Shown here piece by piece: positions 47,331-58,025 of a stretch of DNA of 64,000 nt (positions within the stretch are counted from its first letter, which is position 1; every line of letters begins with the position of its first letter). The notes under the pieces were generated by a model. It saw only the letters and a list, made by a program, of their open reading frames with translations, was not told where the DNA came from and did not search any database. Both the position numbers and the translations under genes were made by a program. The DNA comes from Mugil cephalus (lineage: Eukaryota > Chordata > Actinopteri > Mugiliformes > Mugilidae), in NCBI RefSeq assembly GCF_022458985.1, contig NC_061774.1, forward strand, positions 11,212,616 to 11,276,615, in the 5' to 3' direction.

Positions 47331-48340
47331 AAATACGCTGCATTATACTGTAGACACATACTATAGACATATTCAATTACAAGTTCCGGAATAAAAAAAT
47401 AAAAAAAAGAAATGACTTAAATACAAAATACTACAAATTAAAAAAACAAAAACACATCAGTATATTGAAAAAAACGTATAAGTAAGTTAAATAAACACTT
47501 AAATAAAGCACTAAACCACAATCTATATGTGTACACTTTATACAGTAAATGTTACATTAAAAAACAAAGTCCAAAGACTAATGTGGACCTTAATGTGGAA
47601 TAAGCTACAGTCAAAACTAGGGAGAAAAACATCTCATTTTAGCGATAGGTTCAATACAAAAAAAGTAAAAACTATTCTCAGATTTAAATATTATTAATGT
47701 TAGCAAAGTAGCATTGTTTTTTTTTTTTTTTTTTTACACAATAGTTTGATCACAGTTTATAATAATAACTAATAAATGCTTACCCTTAACCCTAGCCTAC
47801 CTACAGTCTTAATAAATGTCATATTAACATTATACATACTGAATATTTTAAGCATCGTTTTCGCACTATACTATATATGGTTAATAATATTTAATTTTGT
47901 TTATTTCAGGTATACAGTATGCATTACCTCATAATGTGCACCCTTTGCTTGTGCTTGTTTAAATTAAGTACGTCGGTCTCTGTTATTTATTAAAAGTTTT
48001 TTTTTTTTATCATTAAGCTTCGCAGTCGTGATTATTCCCCAAACAACAAAACGAACGTACCCTGAAGTAGACCCCGCCCCATGTAGTGTTGATGGGCCGG
48101 GCTTTCCTCTGGTTTAGGAATAACAGCGAGATGGGGGAAGAAAGGAGGTCAGGAAAGCTCTTCATGCATGGATGCTTTAATCATGCGTCGCCATACATTA
48201 AATGTGCACATAGAAGATGCTCGTACGGTCGATGCCCTGACAGCAGAAGCTGAGGAAAGACGCAGCAGCAGCTGAGTCACGTATCAACGAACCACACAAG
48301 AAGCGAGTCGTGCACAACACTTTTCAACGCACAGAAATCT
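47331..48340. other. Intergenic stretch between kdm2a and stx3
   Basis: AT-rich DNA with A and T homopolymers (for example 47717-47735). No exon, RNA gene or recognised repeat was found on either strand. Confidence 0.4.
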
Positions 48341-49036
48341 TTTATTACATAACAGGCTTTTACTGAGCTGTCACGCAGCCGCTGATACAGAAAACACCGT
48401 CAGCACAAGCGTTTCAGCGCACAGACAGATCACACACGACAAAACCACGCACGTTTTATTCAAATAACAAACAAGTCAGAAAGTACTACTTCAGTGGATT
48501 TTTTTTTTTTTTTTTTTTTTTTTTTGACCAGAGCATGTTGGAGCCTTGACAGCACAAAAAAACAACAACTCATACGCATGCATTTTTATTTTGATATGAA
48601 CCCTTGGGAAATATTTCCTGAATATTCATCTGACATTTTCTCTAAGCACGACTGTTCCCTTAATGTACCACCAGGGGGCGGTCGACTATTGTTGATCACA
48701 GCCGTATACTAGAGACAATATACGGCTATGGTCGGTCAGAAGGGCCACATCTGTCCGTCAACAACAAAAAAAAACTACACATTTATAACACGTTTGCAAA
48801 CACTTCACACAGCAAGAAAATATTTTCAAATGAGCAATAGCAGGGGATGTGCACAGGACGGATGTGGACTCTTTTTTTAATTCGTTAACACGTTCTTTTT
48901 CTTGAAGATATCTTTATCCCTAGAAACACCACACAACGACAATAAAGAAAAGAAAGTTAGTGTTTATAACATCTGGGGTGTAAGGTGAGGACATATGGTA
49001 AATTAAAGAATGATAAAGATGTTTCACCTTTTTTTT
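48341..49036 (-). other. stx3: stx3 3' UTR (distal isoform) with candidate poly(A) signals
   Basis: Downstream of the distal stop codon the minus strand has AATAAA at 48455-48460 and 48341-48346, either of which could end the long transcript. The stretch is non-coding and includes a T homopolymer at about 48500-48524. Confidence 0.4.
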
Positions 49037-49114
49037 TTACGAGAAAAAGCTGTAGAGATAGGAGAACGAGACAATCCCAATGATGGCACAGCACAACATA
49101 ATCATCATCTTTTT
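49037..49114 (-). CDS. stx3: stx3 distal membrane-anchor exon (B-type)
   Basis: The acceptor (aactccag|AAAAAG) leads into [19 protein letters not shown] and a short LYSFFS end, then TAA (49039-49037). It is a single hydrophobic anchor of the syntaxin-1/2 style (KK-IMI-CC-I) rather than the classical syntaxin-3 style. It joins in phase 0 to exon 54330-54440, giving EARR-KKMM. Confidence 0.8.
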   Translation of the reverse strand, partial: KKMMIMLCCAIIGIVSFSYLYSFFS

Positions 49115-52100
49115 CTGGAGTTGGAATCAAAAATAAACAGCAGTCACACAACAAGTTGAGTTACGCGTTGCTTATGGAGTCTGGACACAAAAAGGCAGCA
49201 CAACTATTCACATTTATGTTCACTTTGTTAAGGAAATGCGGGTCACGAAGTAAGGGGAAGGGGAGCAGGGCGGCCAGGGAGACGGGGTGTGTGTGTGTGT
49301 GTGTGTAAAAGGGAGAGGAGAGGTGAACTTACCTCCTCTGTTACATGTGTGCATCCAGCCTTTTAAAGCCGCACTTTGAAACACAGCGGTCAACATGCTG
49401 CATCAACAATCTGCCGTCCCATAAAACACACGAGACAGCTTCGCACTCCGTTACATATTTACCTTTTGCCACCGGCGAACAGCTGCAGGACGGGGAGTCA
49501 GGAAACAGCAACAGAACACAAGTCAACCAGTCATTAAAAAACATAAAATCTTTAATTTCTATTGAATTCATTGGCACTTAACTGAGTTAAAACAACGTAC
49601 AACAGGTTTCATTTCTTACTGCGGCCTGTGCGGACGGCTCAAGCTCAGCTAAAGTAGCAGACTGAGGACTTGTCACGTTCAAGTCCACGCACTGCGACGT
49701 CAGAATTAAAGGTTCTGGTCTGACACACAAAGATGTTGCACCTACAAAGCCCTTAGTTGATTAGAATTGCTCTTGATGATTGGTTGAAACAGTATCTCTG
49801 ATCTAGTCCCCTTTTGTACAGCTGGTCACCTGCTTTAATGGCCCTGTTAAAACAAGGGCCGACAACTGTCAGTCGTATTCCTTCGACCAGTAATAGTAAA
49901 ACAAAAAAAAAAAAAAAAAAAAAAAAAAAACTTAACAGGATGACAGTGGCCAGCCACATCTGAGCTTAGCTGTCAGTTCATTAGGCACACGTTCCTAAAA
50001 CTATTCAAGTGTAAAAGACTGTCAAAAAAATATATATATATTTTCAGGATTGATATGGACAAAACCGTGAAAGACATGTATTTATATACCCAATAATAAT
50101 TATAGTTACAATAAGGATGTTTAGTTACTGAAATAGTTCTAGACACGTGAAATGTTTCAGGCTGGTGTATCTTGTGGTGCTGTTGTACTTGAGTGGAGTG
50201 AACAGAAACCTTAACAAAATAACCTTCATGAACACATGATTACAGAGGTGTACCTAATAATGGCAACAGAGCTGTATAAACACTAGTTAATGCATCTCAC
50301 ACCAGTAAAGAGGCACCAGCCAGGGAGACTTCACTGTATGTTAGAGAATCCGTTTATGTGCAACTTGAAGCAGCAGGACAAACACAAAAACTACCGTGGA
50401 CCTAACGGGAAACAAGGCACTAGTGTTGCTACCGATCTCTACACAAATCATTTAGTAATAAAAACGAGTCTTACAGCATTTTAACACGGAAGACGATCGT
50501 GGTTATATGTGAAAAAGGCTTCAGGTATTTCTCCGAGAGGCTTCAGTCTCTAACGAGTGTTTTCAACAACAAGAACGAAATGTGCCCCGTCTTCATTTTT
50601 TTTTCTCTTTGGTGTTTTTCTTCAAATGTGTACACACAAGTACCACTCTTCACATTTTTAATTGGTTAACCACTGTGATCTCCAGACTGAAGATCACTCC
50701 TCTTCAAGTTAAAGAACTAGGTCACAGTCAGGACGCCATACCGCCAACGCACAAATAGTAATTCTATTACTATTTTAATTACACAAATTTTTTAGCTTAA
50801 ACACATATTTTCAAACGTGAAAGTGCTGCAACAACCAAAAAAAAAAAAAAAAACTAACAAAATCCCAGAACAGTGAACATTCAGTCACAAGCTTGTCAAT
50901 TATAAAATGTGTCAAGGCTCGTAAAGGCAAAGGGGGGAATGATCGGGGAGATGATCGGGGAGATGATCGCGGTGCCTCTGTTGGGCTCATCGGACGTTAA
51001 AATTTCAGGTGACAAATGCTTCCACGCGAATCCTTTGTCACCGGAAAATGAGAAGTGAAATGTTAAGTGACCCTGGAGCGATTATTTCAATTCCCTTTTT
51101 CGCTTCCACGCAGATACAATAGATATTGTACCTCATGTCAGCTTCAGTCCCCTTTCCTCATTTGCAGAAGGGCAGTGAAAAGTCCAGAAGTGGGGAAGTC
51201 AAAGTGAGCTCCATCAAGTCAAATGTGGCACATGATCTGCAGTTTGAACGTTATGATATCCACATGGAGCGATGGCAAGTATCATGTTCTTCTTTAGCGA
51301 GCAGATGGATGGAGAAGTGAATGAGAGGACGGTGGAAACACAGATGATCAGGTGACGGTAGAGACACGGTCCTGGTTATAGTGTCCGGGTGAGGAGGAGA
51401 CGATGAGGAGGATGAGAACAACCACAGATTCCGCCGATTATCATCACCGTCTACAGATGAGGAGGTACAGACAAAGGGAGGATGATGTTAATGACGGGAT
51501 GCGCAAGCTCAAAAGTGAACGCTCAGACCAAACACCAGCTGAAACTGTGCACGAGTAGCTCACCACCAGAGCCGTATGTTAGAGAGAGTCTGGTCAACTC
51601 AAATCACGGGCGCTGTGTTAGATACATCGGAGGGAAGATTGTACAGAGAAACACTATGGGGCAGATGTGCTACGTTGAAATAAATATCTTATTTTCACTA
51701 TTTACAGACCTATAAATGTTATTGCAAATATCTGTCAATATGCAAAAGGTCCTCACTTAAATATCTCAGCATCTACTTACTTACTTAAATATCTTGAATG
51801 AGCCTGTAAAATGCTTTGGAGCCTGAACGCCTCATCAGTCATGGGGCTGTGTTTACCTTCTCCTCAGTCTCCCCTGTTCATCGATCTCCCTTAAAAGTTT
51901 GTATTATCATTATAACATTTGGACGCTAGCCATAACAACTTTATTATCAATCAAATTTGGCTATCTACATGGACATAACTTACATGCACACATGGGTTTC
52001 ACAGTATATATGGCAGCAGCTTCTAAGGCTTTAGTCTAGATAACTAGCTGGCATGAGGCTTGGTTAACTTCAAACGAATTCATTTGTAAAGCAGCGTTTT

Positions 52101-55100
52101 TGAGATCAAGGTTCACATTCATGATGGTATGACTTCATTTTTCCTACCGAAAATCTTAGCAAACGGAAAAAGGGACATTGACATTTATCTCACATGATAA
52201 TAAAAAAGGGAGAAATCAGTTGTCATCCAGCTCTTCCTTTTAATCCTCTGCTCCCATGACTTTGTCTGTTTTGTTTTTTTTCCACTGGGGAAACGGTGGA
52301 GTTTCCTTCACGTTTTCCTGATCCTGTGCTGGAGCCGTAGGCTGAGCACTGAGGCATATTTCAGCTTTTAATCCAGTTTTATTCTCTGTTATTGCCACTT
52401 CTCTATGGGAGAATATTAATTAGGCGTAGATAACGCGGCGCCCACGAAACACGCGTCCAGCTCAGAACCAATCAGCACAGAGGGACAGCTCAGACCGTCC
52501 GTTCCCTGGTTGGCCAGACTCACTCTAATATACCGCTGTGGCTCACCACTAGCACTGTTTTGTTTGTTTAGCTGTAACTAGAAGCAAATACTGCAGAATG
52601 GGAAAAAGAAACACCCAAGAACTTCAAACACACACAAACACTCCCCACGTAAGCTCTCTAGACAGAAAGAAAACACACACACACACAGCCTGAAGGGAAG
52701 TGCAAACTCCTTTCCAAAGCACCCACACCCACTGTGGCAGTACAGCAGATAAATTCCCTCCAGAGTTACTCACCCATAGCTCTCCACTTACTTCAGTCCC
52801 ACTGACAACCCGATTATGAGAGCTAATATGGCCAGCAAGACCGCCACAGCCACACCTATTATCACCATTTTCTGTTGGGAACAACCACAGAGTCCAATCT
52901 CAGATTTGTGCAACATTACGACTGTTTGTTACTGTATGTGACAATGATGCAGTTTGTCTTTGCAGCTTGGCAACCGCACAAACGCTCCACGACGACGGTC
53001 TTGAATCGGATAAACCCGTTTTCCCTTGTTACAATGTGTTGATCGTATGACTTTAAGTTACAATCAGAATCTACTAAACAACATCTTCAAGCACGGACAA
53101 AAGAAACAATCGAGCAGAGAACGGTACATATATGAAGACAAAATAAAAGCCGAAGAGAAAGGACAGAGAGAAAAGAGAGTGGAAGCTGTGAGTCAGTGTG
53201 TGTGTGAGTGTGTGTGTCTCAGTCAGTGGGAAGGAAGTTGTCTCGATTCTGGATCTTGGTTGCACAGGGATCCACAGGCCACGGGTTGGGTTGCTTGGCA
53301 ACGGAGACGTCAGAGGGTTGGGGATCAGCACAGGTCAGGGTCAAGGGGAAGACCGGGGTCTTGATGGATGGTGGGGAGGGTCTTCACGTGGTTGAGCAGG
53401 TTTCCCAAAAGCATCCTTGAGTCAAAGAGGAATTCCAATCATTCCCAACTCTCTGACACGCGTGGCCGTCCAGAGCCACGTGCATCGGCAACAACTTCCT
53501 CTATTTAGTAAAATTAGGGCTCTAGTTTCTGTTTTGCATCTCTGAGCGATACCAAGCCCACGCTTTTCAGCAGAATCAGCGTCAATGGTCGATCAGGCCA
53601 CTGAGAGAGATTATTCTATTGGGCAAAGTGTAAAGGGCACACAGAGGGCTTTTCCAGCTTTACGTCTTATTCGAACATTCAAGCATAAATATTTTCACTG
53701 CACGATTTAAGAAAGGTCAGCTCAGCACAGCGGTTTCGAGCTCTTCTTAGCCTCCCAGCTAATAGTAGCTTTTCTAGTTTCCCTAAAGACCTATTTCCTT
53801 TCATGCTCCAGTCTTCTTTTGTTGCCAGTTGTTCGTTGATGATGGTTTTGTGTCTAAATTAGTTGTTCTTCTGTGAACCGGGGACATCATTGACTCTCAG
53901 GAAGAATCTCGCCTCCAGGAATCCAGGTGTTAAGTTTTAATCTTCAACACGGTATTTTCTCTTCCACTATGATGACTCGGAGTTCAACAGTAGAACTATA
54001 TTTACACTATGCGATATACAAGGAGTTGGGGTTTGCATGTTTCCAATTTCCAGACACTGTCATAGACAAATTTCGTAACCGCACCTGGTTTCAGAGGTTT
54101 CTATCAGGAAACCCTTTGCTCTGCTCGCCTCCTGTACAGCAACAAGCTACGCTATTCACGCAGAGCTGTTAGCTGTCCGAGGCTAAAAGATTACTATGTG
54201 GGCAAGAGTAGTGCATTATCAGCAAAAATATTAACTTCTGTTCACCCCTCATAAGGTGGAAGGAAACAGGGGACATATCTGATGGATGCTTTTGGGAAAC
54301 CGGCCATTTGTTTTTGACGAGTCACTCACACGGCGAGCCTCTTGCTGAAACTTTGCGGCTTTCTTAGTGTCCGCCACGGCCCTCTCCACGAAGCCCACCG
54401 ACTGGTCCATGTTGCTCTCGATCCTCTCGATCATCCCACCCTGACACGGACGGTGCCAGAGGGAACAAAAAAGGCAGCAAAAGTGAAACGGGCGAGAAAG
54501 GACAGAGAGAGAAACAGAAAGCGAGGCGCGCACGGTGCAACGGTTCAGTCGATGTGTGAATGGTGAAGTGTGCGGTTTGGAAGTGTCAAACCGTGAAAAA
54601 ACGTGCTTTAAAACGAGCAGAAAGAGAAAACAGGAAGAGCCGCGAGTCTTCGCGGGGCGACGTCTGGCAACGTGGCATTACCTTGCGAGCTTTGGTCTGG
54701 TACCTTACGGCTTTTTTGGTCTGCTCCTTAGCCTCCAGTATGTGGTCCACAGACTTGGACACATTCTGCTCTATGTTGTCTACTATGTCACCCTGAAACA
54801 CACACGACACTCGGTGAGACACAGAGCCGCACACAGCGAGGTGAACAAAGTACAGAAGGAATACGTCTGGTTATGTAATTTCTGTAGTGTTGGAGAATCG
54901 GAAAAAACAACAGTTTGGAAAATCTCAGAAGAAATAACACAACACAAACAGCGAGAGTGTGGAAGAGAGCGGCTCTTACCTCAAATAACAAGCCTTTCCC
55001 TCAGAACGCATGGTGTAAGCAGCAGGAAATATGTGTTATAATATAACATGCACATACATAAAAACAAGCTGACTATAGCACAAAGTCTGCTTTGACGCTT

Positions 55101-58025
55101 GACGTGCACATCTTACTAAATGCATTCATGTTGCTTCCATTAATGTTGGGTGATGGGATGGAGGTGGCAGTGGCAGGAGAGAGCAAAGAGGGGTATGAGA
55201 AAGGCATGGAGCTGGAAAAGAGGAAACAGATGCAGATTGACAGTCACACCAGAGCCCAAACGATCAGGAGAAAAAGAGTTTGATACCGTCAGGACCGAAC
55301 ACAGAAAGGCCATGGAAGAGATGTGAGTTTGAAGAATGAACGAAGCAGGAGAGAAGACGGGTGCAGAAGAGCGTACCTGGCTCTCCACCAGCATGGCGAT
55401 GTCTACGAACATGTCGTGCAGCTCCTTGATGCTGCTTTCCAGACGGACGATGTCTTTGTGCCTGGCCTCGATCTCACTCAGGGCTTGTTTTGAGATGCTG
55501 GAGTCAACAATCTGCAGAGAGGACAGTCTTCCTGTTACACAGACGTTACAGCGCAAGCGTCTCATCATCATTACATCTTAGTACTAGAGTACAAATGCAT
55601 CAGCCCTATTTCTGAAGTGGATGCCAGTTCTTTTTGAATAAATCCCGCCGTCCAGTCTTAGAGTAGTAGGGTTTCTTTAATATATACAGAGCTTGATAGC
55701 CTTTAAATAAGATAAATATACTTAGATGGAAGATGGAAGTCTTAAACACAAAGCTGCTGTTATTATAGCAATTAGGCAAGTAGTTACCCTCACCCCTCGC
55801 GGTTGGAGCGCACTGACAAAAACATATATATTTAAGTCTGCATTCGCATCCCAATGCAAACCTCGAACTTATGTTAATACCAAACTGATGTTTGATATCG
55901 CCATGTGCAACTATTTGCCATGTAGGATGATGTTGTTTACACAGCAACACCGTACCAGCATTTACATTCATATATATGTATATTTATATAGATGTGGTGG
56001 TTGCCAGGGCCTGGGCCAATGTGTTCAACCGATCAACATAATAAGTCAAGGTGCCTACTGCAGTGGGAAAGTAACTGATTCTACCTTTATTTAAACAGAT
56101 GAGTCAGTTGATAACAATTTATCATTTACAATGACGACCTGAGCAAGAGATAGTACCTGCCCTGAGGTAGGGCATAAAAGAAATATCTAAACTTCTCAGT
56201 TCCTCAGTAAACGAACGAAAATGGAAAAAGCTCTGTAAAGTTTCTGTGAAGACTAATGCTCACTTATTAAGGAGTGTACAGTAAATACATCAGATCCACA
56301 AATGGGAAAAACTGTCACATTTTTTATCAGTACAGGGGCAGAGAAGATGATTCAGGCCGATGATACTCCTCAGCAAAATGTGTCACACTCGCTACTCGTC
56401 ATTTGTTATCCAGAAATCTTCTTTCTTTTCATGAGAATCGTGTGGCTGTTACATCTGTGAAATGAGAACTCAAAAGGCTACAAGTAGACAAACTGAATTT
56501 AATCCAACATGTCAAATCACAAGCACTAACAACTAGGTCACACCAGGTTTTACTAAGCAACTGACAGTTCAGCTTCCACAGTTCAACCACACTGTGACCA
56601 GCGTAAAGGTAAGGTTAAAGACAGCGGAAATGCGTGTGTGCATGCACTCATACTGCAGACGCTTACCCCTGCAGTAAACACGGCAGCGTTACCGCTCTCC
56701 AACATCTCCTCCAGCTCTTCATCTGTTGTTGCTTTTCCAGCTGCAAAGGAAAGGAAAGGAAATGAAAGGAAAGGAAAGTGTTAGTAACAAAGAAGACCAT
56801 CTCAGTCCCTTGTTGCTGTGCACGTTGGCGTCACTCACTGATCTCTAGCTGTCTCTGAATACGTCCTTTACTTCTCTCCCTGAAGTCTACCTGAGCTTCA
56901 TTATACTTCGTCATCACCTCCACAAACTTCCTGGACAGCACTGCATGCTGGGAAACAGAAAGGAAAAGGAATTAGCGAACGGGTACGTAAGGAATCTTCT
57001 TGGGTGTACAAATTGAATCGATTTAAGCTTACGCATGAAGACAAATACGCTTTGACTATTTTTGAATTTGAAAAACACAAGGCAACGTGGATTTCTGCCA
57101 AAACAAACTCAAGAAATAATTCACTCATTAGCCGTAATATTCAAAGTCGGACATGCCGATATTCAGGCTTTGTCTCTTAGTACACAAACCTTCAGACTGA
57201 AATAATTTACCTGCGATTTACGTATCCGCATGTCAGCTGACACCCTCTCCTGCTCCTCTGACTCCAGATTCCTCTCGATGGCTGGGAAGAAGTCAGAGTT
57301 ACTAAGTTATGATTCTGTACTAATGTCACGTAAATATTCTCAGTGAAAACACTGTGTGTGTGGCGGTGGGAGGCAGACTCACTCTTGAGTTTGTTTCTCG
57401 CGTTGTTGGCCATCTTCTTAATGTCATTGGTGATTGCCTCCAAGTCATCTTGTGTTTCTGAGAATGAAAAGGTTTTAGCAGTGGAGCCAGACGGCTGCGT
57501 TTATGGTGTATGCAAACCTATACAAATGAATCTTAAAGGTAATGATGCAACATGGTGCATTTACAGTCATTTGTGTATATTTGCAATCGTGTATATTAAA
57601 AATTTAACCTTTTTTTTTTACTATTTTATTTATTATAATGTATTTAAAGCAGCCAAAAATGGCCGATTAAAGCGTAAAGGAGAGAAGAGAAAGGAGAGCC
57701 GGGGTCTTACTCTGATCTGATGTGGGAGCAGACAAGATGACGGAGTAAAGCTTTTTGACTTCAGCCACATTCTCGTCTATTTTGTCAATACTGTTCCTGA
57801 TGTCCTCGATCTGAAACAATTGCACAAAAACACCTGAGATGTGTAAATGGATGAATACGTTTTTTAGAACTTTAACCTATGCAAGCCGTCTTAAACGCAA
57901 GCGAAAGAAGAAGAGCCTCTGCGGGATAAATAATCCATAGCGGTATTCACCTGACAGAAGAACTCATCCATGAAGGCTGCATTGTCCACAGCGATCTCCA
58001 CCTCTTCGTCATCTTGATCGCACGT
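49037..58025 (-). CDS. stx3: stx3: syntaxin-3 target SNARE, partial (first coding exon not in window)
   Basis: A plasma-membrane Qa-SNARE that pairs with SNAP-23/25 and VAMPs for apical and ribbon-synapse exocytosis. Shared exons: 57951-58025, 57711-57810, 57383-57457, 57211-57281, 56839-56947, 56667-56740, 55377-55511. They are followed by alternative exons 54682-54792 or 54330-54440, then 52788-52871 or 49037-49114. Seen in order: [16 protein letters not shown], the Habc helices ([33 protein letters not shown]), the linker ([11 protein letters not shown]) and the SNARE motif ([20 protein letters not shown] ... [13 protein letters not shown], zero-layer Gln last). The [19 protein letters not shown] wording and the IIGLSVGLK end identify syntaxin-3 rather than 1, 2 or 4. 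Coding length by the proximal route is 834 nt. Adding about 10 residues for exon 1 (MKDRLEQLKA-like in the family) gives about 287 aa (human 289). Exon 1 was searched for and not found, so intron 1 exceeds 5.9 kb. Confidence 0.9.
49281..49305. repeat. (GT)n microsatellite in stx3 intron
   Basis: About eleven tandem GT units are directly visible, close upstream of the distal membrane-anchor exon. Confidence 0.85.
51348..51450 (-). pseudogene. stx3: Candidate third stx3 membrane-anchor exon, frame-broken
   Basis: After a good acceptor (cctcatctgtag|ACGG) the in-phase frame reads [17 protein letters not shown] and stops at TAA 51378-51376. Shifting by one base after TVMIIGGIC instead gives [20 protein letters not shown] up to TGA 51350-51348, which would be a proper hydrophobic anchor with a polar tail. 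So either one G was inserted (in TGTGGTTG) by error or mutation, or the exon encodes a soluble, anchor-less end. It lies between the two clear anchor exons. There is no expression evidence, and it could be chance. Confidence 0.3.
52788..52871 (-). CDS. stx3: stx3 proximal membrane-anchor exon (A-type)
   Basis: The acceptor (cccaacag|AAAATG) is followed by [20 protein letters not shown] and GLSVGLK, then TAA (52790-52788). The [10 protein letters not shown] end is the signature of canonical syntaxin-3. It joins in phase 0 to exon 54682-54792 (KARK-KMVI). The stop codon overlaps a consensus splice donor (GAA|gtaagt). Confidence 0.9.
   Translation of the reverse strand, partial: KMVIIGVAVAVLLAILALIIGLSVGLK
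54330..54440 (-). CDS. stx3: stx3 alternative SNARE exon B (second half of SNARE motif)
   Basis: 111 nt between cag|GGTGGGATG and CGCCGT|gtgagt encode [20 protein letters not shown] and a following [14 protein letters not shown]. Same length and phase as the exon at 54682-54792. Replaces layers +1 to +8 of the SNARE helix. By analogy with mammalian STX3B it should pair with the distal anchor exon. Confidence 0.85.
54682..54792 (-). CDS. stx3: stx3 alternative SNARE exon A (second half of SNARE motif)
   Basis: 111 nt between cag|GGTGACATA and CGCAAG|gtaatg encode [20 protein letters not shown] and a following [14 protein letters not shown]. This is the classical syntaxin-3A sequence type (VDHxxEAxxxTKKAVxYQ). 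It pairs with the proximal anchor exon at 52788-52871. Confidence 0.9.

Noticed and set aside
49460..49490. Possible 20-nt micro-exon on the minus strand (ctgcag|CTGTTCGCC ... CAAAAG|gtaaat) between stx3 anchor exons
   Set aside because: Length is not compatible with the phases of neighbouring stx3 exons and there is no family counterpart.
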